NCBI RefSeq assembly: GCF_006715005.1
Contig: NZ_VFMJ01000001.1
Location: 1,984,001-2,048,000, forward strand
DNA: 64,000 bases
Source of the DNA: Serratia marcescens
GTDB lineage: Bacteria > Pseudomonadota > Gammaproteobacteria > Enterobacterales > Enterobacteriaceae
Direction: 5' to 3'
In this document: positions 15,777 through 23,400 of the stretch, one piece after another
Position numbering within the stretch: position 1 is the stretch's first letter
How the letters are laid out: each line of letters opens with the position of its first letter
The notes under the pieces: generated by a model
What the model was told of the DNA's origin: nothing
The model's database searches: none
Seen by the model: only the letters and a program-made list of their open reading frames with translations
Translations under genes and position numbers: made by a program

Positions 15777-16673
15777 ATGCTCAGAAGTGATGATGTGACA
15801 CCCCGCGCCTACAAACAGGTGGACGTGTTTACCCGTACGCCGCTGCAGGGCAACCCCGTGGCGGTGGTGCTGGAGGCCGAGGGGCTGAGCAGCGCGCAGA
15901 TGCTGGCACTGGCCCGCTGGACCAACCTTTCGGAAACCACCTTTGTACTTAAACCGACGCACCCGGCGGCGGATTATAAGGTGCGCATTTTCACCACCGA
16001 AAAAGAGCTGCCCTTCGCCGGCCACCCAACGCTGGGCACCGCCCACGCCCTGCTGGAAGCCGGATTGACGCCCAAACGGCCTGGAACGGTGATGCAGGAA
16101 TGCGGCGTCGGCCTGGTGGCGGTCAATATCCAGCCGGAAGGCATATTGGCGTTCGCCGCACCCGAAGTTGAGTTTCGCCCAATGGCCGCTGAGGAAACAG
16201 AACGGCTGATGGCCGCTTTACGGCCCGCGGTGATTGAAGGAGGCCCCCTGCCGGTGATTGCCGAGATGGGCATTCGCTGGCTGATGGTGCGCCTGCCGGA
16301 CGCACCATCCTGCCTGGCGGTAACGCCGGATCAGGCCACGATGAAACGGTTGCAAACGGCTTGCGATGTGGATGGCGTGGTGATCTATGGCGCCTGCACC
16401 ACGGCCGAACCGGCCGATTACGAAATGCGCGCGTTTATGGTGGAATGCGGCGCCTTGATTGAAGATCCGGTGACCGGCAGCGCCAACGCCTGCCTGGCGC
16501 GCTTATTGAAGGCCAACCGCTTTCCCGACGGCGGCCAGACCGCACAGGGTTACCAGGTGCGCCAGGGCACCCAATTGAATCGAGATGGCCGCGTGAGCGT
16601 GCGTTTTATTGACGGCGAACCCTGGATCGGCGGGCACTGCCGCACCCTGATTAATGGTACATTGGGTATTTAG
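15777..16673 (+). CDS. PhzF-family isomerase-like protein
   Basis: A 298-residue protein of the PhzF/diaminopimelate-epimerase fold. Landmarks are VDVFTRTPLQGNPVAVV near the start, the glutamate in WTNLSETTFVL (corresponding to the catalytic Glu of PhzF), PFAGHPTLGTAHAL and the second-half DPVTGSANACLA. PhzF itself isomerises a phenazine precursor, but most homologues, as here, lie outside phenazine clusters and have unknown substrates. It follows the DMT gene on the same strand by 54 bases. No phenazine genes are nearby. Confidence 0.85.
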   Translation: MLRSDDVTPRAYKQVDVFTRTPLQGNPVAVVLEAEGLSSAQMLALARWTNLSETTFVLKPTHPAADYKVRIFTTEKELPFAGHPTLGTAHALLEAGLTPKRPGTVMQECGVGLVAVNIQPEGILAFAAPEVEFRPMAAEETERLMAALRPAVIEGGPLPVIAEMGIRWLMVRLPDAPSCLAVTPDQATMKRLQTACDVDGVVIYGACTTAEPADYEMRAFMVECGALIEDPVTGSANACLARLLKANRFPDGGQTAQGYQVRQGTQLNRDGRVSVRFIDGEPWIGGHCRTLINGTLGI

Positions 16674-16721
16674 TTTGGGGGGAGGAATAGGAGGATGGTG
16701 AGCATCTTTTGGGAACGTCAA

Positions 16722-17252
16722 TTAGCAACGCTCAAAGCCTATGTTTAGCTGTTCTTCATTACATAGGTCAACAAACTGCTGAGAGACAATTATCCTTTCA
16801 CAATAGATGCTATCCCTGGCAATAAAGAACTCCCTGTCACACTTGTAAGCAGGCACATCAATGAGCTTGCTTCCATCCTCAAGTTCTCTGAACGTCGAGG
16901 CTTCCTCATCAATAATTGAAAAATAATTATTCACTTTACACAGAAACATCGTTTCAGTTACGTTTTCTACCGCGCACTCATAGAATGACATTTCAGAAGA
17001 AACCTTACGTTCAAATACAGCCTTAGCCCTTTTTGAAAAAATTGGAATTCCGAGACTGGCAGGAAAATAGTCATGCAAATTAAAAATGTCGCTACTCAAA
17101 ACGCTTGGCATTTTCCCTTTTGGCCGTGAGTAGGATAGGAACTTACCATCACCTTCATTCCAAATAAAAAAGCAGGACAATCTTGATTTCGGATCGAGAA
17201 AATAAATCAAGTTATCGCCAAATGTAAAGCTACTGAAAGTATAGAAGTTCAT
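16722..17252 (-). CDS. Immunity-like protein, Imm11/Imm43 type
   Basis: A 176-residue AT-rich gene, last in the string behind the Rhs locus. The second half has the layout of Imm11 (DUF1629)/Imm43 immunity proteins: GIPIFSKRAKAVFERKV, a middle hydrophobic NYFSIIDEE segment, then IIVSQQFVDLCNEEQLNIGF at the C-terminus. Members bind and block toxin tips. ATG 17252 is preferred over the TTG at 17267, which overlaps the upstream stop. No cognate toxin is adjacent. Base composition differs strongly from the GC-rich PhzF gene that follows, fitting acquisition with the island. Confidence 0.5.
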   Translation of the reverse strand: MNFYTFSSFTFGDNLIYFLDPKSRLSCFFIWNEGDGKFLSYSRPKGKMPSVLSSDIFNLHDYFPASLGIPIFSKRAKAVFERKVSSEMSFYECAVENVTETMFLCKVNNYFSIIDEEASTFRELEDGSKLIDVPAYKCDREFFIARDSIYCERIIVSQQFVDLCNEEQLNIGFERC

Positions 17253-17263
17253 GTCACTCTCAC

Positions 17264-18020
17264 TCAACCTAATTTAACGATGTTGCATTTTATTTTCTTT
17301 CTTGCTAAGCGCTCTTTGATTAGGGAAAAAATAGCATCCCAATCACCACCTCCCAATCCTGCACCAATCATAGGCAATTGTATACTAAGCCTTTCTTTTA
17401 ATGCATAATCAGAAACCAAACTTAGGCATTCTTTAAGTGCTTCATATGAAACATACTGAGCATTATCATCTTTACTTTTCTTTAGCCCATCCTGAGCCAA
17501 CATATTTGCAACATATATCCGCTCATTTTCGTTCACACAGATGAATTGTACATTCCCGAGAAAAAAATCCTTTTTTTTCAGAGAACCACTTTAAATATTC
17601 TTCCTTTACTGCTGGATAGCGTTTTGAAAGAGGAACAACAAAGCCTTTTCCCCACTTACCCTTATTATTCACAATATGAATGATCATTTTAGATTTTGAC
17701 AAAGGAATAGATGCATCACCATAACTAAAACTGACATAGTCATTCAAAACATCAGTGGTGATTGCCTTATCCCATTCACTTTCAAATTCAAGACTAATTA
17801 TCAACTTTGACTCAGAAAGATCAAGCTCACTTTTCTTACCATCATAAAGTAAAAAACCTATATCTTCGTGCCAATCTTCCAAAGATGAGGATGAATAATA
17901 CAAATCATTTATTATAGTTATTTGTCTTGTTGCAACATCGCCATTAAACTCAGTATAGATCCTCCCCTCGCCAGAAATGAGTTCACATGTACCTTCATAA
18001 TAATTCTTATCGGATTTCAC
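17264..18020 (-). pseudogene. Frameshifted macro-domain gene with N-terminal immunity-like domain
   Basis: Two overlapping readings make one gene once a single base is removed near 17561-17580. The first half (from GTG 18020, behind an AGGAGG site) has a DUF6881-like domain (YTEFNGDVATRQITI ... EFESEWDKA), then the start of a macro domain: VSFSYGDAS, IIHIVNNKGKWGKGFVVPLS. The second half continues it: QFICV ... YVANMLAQDG, RLSIQLPMIGAGLGGGDW. Macro domains bind or hydrolyse ADP-ribose, so a role against an ADP-ribosylating toxin is possible. The break lies at adjacent A8 and T7 runs (coding strand), so it may be a true mutation, a slippage switch or a base-calling error. Confidence 0.7.
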
Positions 18021-18174
18021 AGTTCTTTCCTCCTCCCACGACAGATGAAATAAGTTATTTCTAACAGTCAATCACCATGTTACTTACAATAACCCTCTAA
18101 TTTTCAATGCTACTATCAAAAAACTCAAAGCTTCAATTAACCACTAGCATTCAATAATCTCGAAATCCTTTGAA

Positions 18175-18585
18175 CTATGAAATAAGAAAACCGAAAAAAT
18201 TATTTGGTTCTAAAGACAATAGCCGCTCATCGTCACCTGTCTTATACTTTAAGAAAACCCCTGAGAACGGAGCGTTACTATAATTTACTCCAACTATCCT
18301 AACCTCCTGCTCAGTTTTAAATGACTGGGAATAAATTGACATCATAGAAAATTGATCATCCACATCCACCTCAAACCACGGAACGATGTTTTCAACCAAA
18401 TGTGAATTAACAATCCCATCATTACCGATGTAAACATCAAAAACAGCCTCACCTGATATAAAGTAAATCCTGTCATACATCGGGTGAAAAATCGGCGGTG
18501 TATCCGAATCTATGTAGTCAGTGACAACTATATCACTCACACCAAATTTAATTAAACTCTCACTAAACTCACTCATATACTCCAT
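18175..18585 (-). CDS. Unknown AT-rich protein in the immunity island
   Basis: A 136-residue acidic soluble protein with no motif I recognise. Segments DRIYFISGEAVFDVYIGNDG and VRIVGVNYSNAPFSGVFLKYK suggest an all-beta or alpha/beta fold. It starts 4 bases after the stop of the 173-residue gene, so the two are translationally coupled. Position in a string of immunity genes, size and composition suggest another immunity protein or a duplicate partner, but there is no family evidence. ATG 18576 is an alternative start. Confidence 0.5.
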   Translation of the reverse strand: MEYMSEFSESLIKFGVSDIVVTDYIDSDTPPIFHPMYDRIYFISGEAVFDVYIGNDGIVNSHLVENIVPWFEVDVDDQFSMMSIYSQSFKTEQEVRIVGVNYSNAPFSGVFLKYKTGDDERLLSLEPNNFFGFLIS

Positions 18586-18588
18586 AAG

Positions 18589-19110
18589 CTAACGCCAGAA
18601 TGAAAAATCAGATACGAAAATCTCGTTTATTATCAGCCCACCAGGAATATGGCTTATCGCATCGGCGACCTCATCATATGGAGGTGGGAGTATAAACGAA
18701 ACACCAAAGTCATCATTAATAATGATTGAACCATTGTATATTTTCTGTGACATCGTCAGCTTGATTATATCTATCACTTTCATTCCGGGGAATATGATTC
18801 CATTGTAGCCCCCTTGATAATGAGCATTACATCCAAGTGACAAAATGACACCGTCCTTATCTGTTACGACGGTCAAGGCATTATCGACTGTATATGAATT
18901 TCGCTCACTCCCGTCAGGTAGGAAGCGGCTTTTAATCTTAACGCTAAATCTGGAGTGCATCTCATTAATATATAATGAAATATTTTCATTTAGAGCGACA
19001 TTCCCCATGGAAACACCCGACACAATCCTAGCGTTAAAATCAATCATGTTAGACACCGTAATATTAAATGATTTGTCAATGTGTACGGATGGATATTTCA
19101 AAATTACCAA
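18589..19110 (-). CDS. Unknown AT-rich protein, candidate orphan immunity
   Basis: A 173-residue protein with no family I can name. The C-terminal half (GMKVIDIIKLTMSQKIYNGS ... PPPYDEVADAISHIPGGLIINEIFV) looks well folded. The start is unclear: the frame opens at a stop at about 19137, the only usual start is the TTG at 19110, and an AAGGAG lies 2 bases before an ATA codon in the same frame. It may have lost its normal start in a recombination. A good sigma-70 promoter match lies about 70 bases upstream, so it heads its own transcript with the 136-residue gene. Confidence 0.5.
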   Translation of the reverse strand: MVILKYPSVHIDKSFNITVSNMIDFNARIVSGVSMGNVALNENISLYINEMHSRFSVKIKSRFLPDGSERNSYTVDNALTVVTDKDGVILSLGCNAHYQGGYNGIIFPGMKVIDIIKLTMSQKIYNGSIIINDDFGVSFILPPPYDEVADAISHIPGGLIINEIFVSDFSFWR

Positions 19111-19179
19111 GCCTGCTCGTTTGGATATTTCTCCTTATAAATATCACCCCAGAGATTTTATCGACCTATTCGAGCCACC

Positions 19180-19209
19180 ATTATACTTAGATGGCTCTCA
19201 ATTGAACAA
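19180..19209 (-). promoter_or_regulatory. Sigma-70 promoter inside the immunity island
   Basis: On the minus strand, TTGTTC (19209-19204) and TATAAT (19185-19180) are separated by 18 bases. The -10 is a perfect match. It would start a transcript near 19173 covering the orphan genes from 19110 to 16722 independently of the rhs operon. Confidence 0.5.
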
Positions 19210-19235
19210 CCTATTAGTGCACAATCATTTGAAAA

Positions 19236-19706
19236 TTAAATGGCTAGCAATTTTCGCACATGCATGTCATTACTAGGCATATATGGTGGATAACGTTCTG
19301 AATCTTTATCAGAAACATTTTCACTATTCCCATACATATCTACTTTCTTTCTATTCCCTAAAGCACCATATACAAAATAGGTGTTTTCGAATTTTTTAGC
19401 CTGCCCTTCCTGATGCCCTATAATTCTCCACTCACCAGAGATTTTCTTATCAAACAGACTATATGCATCCAAAATTATTGGGTGTGACCCAATTTGTGGA
19501 TTAGAGAACAGATCATCTGGCACCTTCGGCTCTTTCGAGAACGCATCAAATATTTCTGCCGAGTGACCAATGCTAACCTTAGATATAATCCGCCCAAAAC
19601 CATACTTTTCATCCGTTAGCTTAAAGCAGAATACATCACCCGGTTTAATAAACCTGAGCATTGTCCTTGGTTTCTTTTCCCAACCCCAAAATTCGAGTTT
19701 ATTCAT
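19236..19706 (-). CDS. Imm26-family immunity protein
   Basis: A 156-residue protein with the Imm26 pattern: FIKPGDVFCFKLTDEKYGFGRIISK at the start, then AEIFDAFSKEP and a later HPIILDAYSLFDKKISGEWRIIGHQ. Imm26 proteins protect against polymorphic toxin tips. The ATG at 19706 has GGGGG at 9 bases, better placed than ATG 19712. The stop codon of an orphan Rhs toxin tail overlaps this start region, the classic toxin-immunity coupling. It is therefore likely the cognate immunity of that lost toxin. Confidence 0.7.
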   Translation of the reverse strand: MNKLEFWGWEKKPRTMLRFIKPGDVFCFKLTDEKYGFGRIISKVSIGHSAEIFDAFSKEPKVPDDLFSNPQIGSHPIILDAYSLFDKKISGEWRIIGHQEGQAKKFENTYFVYGALGNRKKVDMYGNSENVSDKDSERYPPYMPSNDMHVRKLLAI

Positions 19707-19918
19707 CAACATTTACCCCCTAACCTTTTCTTATTTCCATAAGCATCTTTAAATGCTGCTGCGCGAGGATCTGCACGGCAATTATCGATTGAATTGTATT
19801 TATTTCTTCTATTGGTCTGAGATATTTCCCCACCTATAACACCAGTGCGCGTTTTATATTTTTCTATATAATTCTGCTCATAACCACGGGCTTGACCAAA
19901 CTTAACGACTTCGTAGTT
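19706..19918 (-). pseudogene. Orphan Rhs toxin C-terminal fragment
   Basis: An open frame of 70 codons with a stop codon immediately before it and no start. It reads EVVKFGQARGYEQNYIEK, then TRTGVIGGEISQTNRRN and DPRAAAFKDAYGNKKRLGGKC. The FGQARGYEQxYIExYxTRTGVIGxxIS pattern recurs at the ends of Rhs and other polymorphic toxins. Only the last part of the toxin remains, so activity is doubtful. Its stop overlaps the Imm26 start. This is the expected trace of rhs C-terminal replacement by recombination, with the old tip left behind. Confidence 0.72.
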
Positions 19919-20104
19919 TTAACACGCTACCGCCCACGCCGTTATTGGTTTAACAGCTAATAGGTACAGGTACCTACTCGATGGTATGGAGGCATCAAGT
20001 AGTCCTGTTTCGTGGTGTTCTATCAATCCAAAGGCGTCGCGCAGCGACTGTTGTTACTATGCCTCCTACCACTTCGATCTTTTTCTGCGATTCAAAACGC
20101 CTCG
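19919..20104. other. Junction sequence between current and orphan Rhs modules
   Basis: 186 bases lying between the stop of the current immunity gene and the orphan toxin fragment. GC content is higher than in the flanking immunity genes and no reading frame is convincing. It contains an imperfect inverted repeat, GGTATGGAGGCAT (19983-19995) against ATGCCTCCTACC (20059-20070). It could be a remnant of a mobile element or of a discarded rhs end. Confidence 0.4.
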
Positions 20105-20458
20105 TTATTCATACAATATTTTAAAATTACCTGTAACATCGAAAACATGATCATAAGTACTTAACGCAACTCTTTTTTTTCCTGAACTGTATTCTTCCAG
20201 CAAATCAAAGCTTGACTCTGAATACCTCTCATAAGGGTAGTCATCAACTTTATAAATAGACATCCTTTCTATTTCACTAAAAAAGAACTCTATTTTCACA
20301 TCTGCCTCATTCAAAACCTCTGGCTCGCATGCCGATAACGAAAGCAACGCTTTAACTTTAAATGTAAAAGGAGAAAGACTGATTTCATGTTCAGAAATGA
20401 TCAAGGCATCTCGTCCTAGTATGATTCCATACTTAGTTTTTATTGCTTGTACATTCAT
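20105..20458 (-). CDS. Cognate immunity protein of the Rhs toxin (predicted)
   Basis: A 117-residue AT-rich protein of no recognised family. It starts one base after the rhs stop codon, with AGAGGA about 10 bases before ATG 20458. A GTG at 20467 overlapping the rhs end is the alternative. In Rhs loci the gene directly behind the toxin nearly always encodes the specific immunity protein, and that position is the sole evidence here. Visible features are an alternating-strand N-terminus (KTKYGIILGRDALIIS) and an acidic middle segment. Confidence 0.6.
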   Translation of the reverse strand: MNVQAIKTKYGIILGRDALIISEHEISLSPFTFKVKALLSLSACEPEVLNEADVKIEFFFSEIERMSIYKVDDYPYERYSESSFDLLEEYSSGKKRVALSTYDHVFDVTGNFKILYE

Positions 20459-20459
20459 T

Positions 20460-23400
20460 TTAAGCACATCCTCTAGTTCTAATTGACCTACCTGAATTCT
20501 TAGTTGAAAAACGCCTATTAAGATTAATTTTCGACAATTCTTCCTGTGTTGCCCACCTAGAAGGGATTTTGGCTACACCAGCCTCTTTAGCTGCATAAAG
20601 ACGCCGGTTATCAAGACTAAAGACAGAATCCTTATGTGCACCTTGGGAAATTAACCTTTCTTGTACATTTTCTGGTAAATCACGCATTCTTACTTTTCTA
20701 ATAGGTTCTACTTGATTGATATATGACGGATCGTTTTTCAATCTATGAATTAACTCATTAACATTCCTGCCATCATCGAAGACAGGATTAATACTGTCTT
20801 GTGAGAAAAGAACAGTTTTTGGGCTTACTGGAGATAACCCCAGCGGATCCACCCACATCAGCGGGTTCGGCGCATACTGATACAGGTTCAACCCGCCGCG
20901 CAGCCCTATCGGATCCTGCGTGGTGAAACGCCCCACCTCGGGTTCGTAGTAGCGGAACAGGTTGTAATGCAGGCCGCTTTCGTCGTCCTGATATTGCCCG
21001 GCGTAGCGCAGCGGCTGCTGATACTGCGCGCCCTGCCGCTTCGCCGCGCCGGCCACCGTCTGGCCCTGCAGCTTGCCGAAGGTGTCGTACTGCCCGGACC
21101 AGCACAGGTTGCCCGCCGCGTCGGTCACTTCCAGCGGCGCGCTGTTCAGATCGGTGTGATACCAGTAGATATCCGCCGAGCGGCTGTCGCCCGCCTGCTC
21201 CAGCGCCGCCAGTGGGCTCCACGGGCTGGCCGGATCGTAGCTCCAGCTGCGACGGCTGCCGTCGTCGCGCTGCTCCTGCAGCAACCGGTAGCCCTGCCAC
21301 AGGAAACGGGTCGTCTGTGCGGTTTTGCCCTTGTAGCGCACCGCCTTGCGGCTGCGGCGGCCCAGCGCGTCGTAATGGTACTGCGCCTCGAACTCGCCCT
21401 GCGGGCCGCGGCCGTGCGCCTGCACCAACCGATTGTCGGCATCGTAGCGGTAGTGCTGTTCATACAGGCCGTTGCGCCGGCTGATCAGGTTGCCCCAGGC
21501 ATCGTAACGGTAAAACAGTTTTTGCCAGTGCGTCAGGCGATTGTCGGCGATCGGCGCCAGCGGCAGGTGCGCGTCGATATCGCTCTGCGGGCTGCGCTCG
21601 CCCAGCAGGTTATCCGCCAGGTCGTACACCAGCCGCGCGCCCGGTTTGCCCTGATTGGGTTCGCGGTGTTGCAGCAGGCGGCCCTCGGCGTCGTAACCGT
21701 AGTGCACTTCGCCGCGCAGCGCGTCGCTCACTCCGGCGAGCTCGCCGCGGCCGGTGTAGCGATAAGCGCGCCACAGCACGCCGTCTTCCGGCCGGGTCAG
21801 TTTGTCGTGACCGAAGGCGCTGCTCTGCCAGCTGCGGCGGCCCATGGCGTCGTAACGCCGCTGCTGCTGCAGCGCGCCCTGGCTGCGGCCGGTTTCCCGG
21901 TGCAGGCGATCGCGGGTGAATTCGCTCACCACCTGCTGGTTGAATTTGATGGCGCTGGCGTGGCCGGAGCCGTAATACAGCCACTGCAGGCGATCGCCCT
22001 GCGGCAGCGTCAGCGCCTGCAGGTTGGCCAGCGCATCCCATTGGTATTGCAGCTCGCCGTTCACGCCCTGCTCGCCAAGCAGCCGCCCGGCGGCGTCATA
22101 GCGCATCTGCACGCTGTCCGGCTCGATGCCCAGCGCCGCGCCGCTCGCCGTCGGCAGGCGGTTCAGCTCGCGCAGCCGTCCCATGGCGTCGAAGCGGTAA
22201 TGCCATTCCGCGCTGGCGTTGCCGCGCCAGACCAGCTGCCCGGCCTCGTCGAAGCGGAAGCGCTGTTCGCGCTGCGTCAGCTCACCCGCGCTGCCCGGCA
22301 GGCCGACCTCGCGGTGCTCCTCCAGCAGCCCGGCCGCGCCGTAGCGATAATAGTGGCGGGTGTCGTCCGGGCGCTCTTCGGCCAGCACGCGGCCCACCGC
22401 GTCGTAGCTGAAGCGGTATTCGCCGCCGTTGCCGTTCTCCAGCCGCGTCAGCCAGCCCTGCGGGCTGTAGTGATAGCGCCGGGTGCGGTTGATGCGATCG
22501 GTGATGTTGACCGGCAGCCCCAGGGCGTTGTACTGCCAGCGGGTCAGGCTGCCCAACGCGTCCTGATGTTCAGCCAACTGGCCGTGCGCATTCCAGTTAA
22601 AGCGCTCTTCGCCACCGTCCGGGTGGATCAGGGTGTGCAGGCGGCCGCCGTTATCCCATAGGTAGCGCGTCTGGTGGCCTTCGGCATCGGTCTGCGCCGT
22701 CAGTTGCCCGAGCGCATCGTAGGTATAAGCCGTGACGCTGCCGGAACAGTCGGTGTAGCGCGTCAGCTGGCCGCGGGCGTCCCACTCCAGCTTCACTTCC
22801 CCGCCCAGCGCGTCGATCACACTAGCCGGCAGGCTCTCTTCGTCATCCGGATAGCGGTACAGCGTGGTATTGCCCAGGGCATCCACATAGCGCGTCGGGC
22901 GCCCCAGCGTGTCCCAGTGCTGCGCCTCGCTGCTGCCGTCCGGGTACGCGACGGCGAACAGCCGGCCGCTGTTGCGCGAATATTGATAGCGCGTCACGCG
23001 GCCGAGCGGATCGGTCTCCGACAGCAGGCGGCCGTAAGGATCCCAGTCGCTCTGGCGCTGCGCGCCGCCGGGCAGCAGCACACTGCACAGTTCGCCGCGT
23101 TGGTAGATGAAACCGTAGCGGCGCTGGTCGAAATCGGTGTACTGCGCCACGTTGTCGTCGTCATCCAGCCGCCACTCCGCCCGCTTGCCGTCGCCGCGCA
23201 CCGCGCTGCGGCGCCCGCCGGCGAAGTCATAGCCGAACTCAAGGGATTCTCCGGCGCTGTTGCGGTAGGCCGTCACGCGCGGCACGCCGTCGATCTCTTG
23301 CCATTGGTATTCGTTCAGCAGCCCGGCGGCGTCCTGGTGGCTGATCATCAGGCCGTCGCGCCAGCCGAAGCGGCGCGTTACCTCACCGGCGCGGTTGCTC

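Noticed and set aside
17551..17580. Programmed ribosomal frameshift site
   Set aside because: The needed shift is one base forward, or a one-base loss in a homopolymer, and no known programmed +1 signal is visible. Mutation, slippage or miscalling is simpler.
18845..19276. A 143-codon plus-strand frame inside the immunity island
   Set aside because: No ribosome site, and it overlaps two better minus-strand genes and the promoter at 19180.
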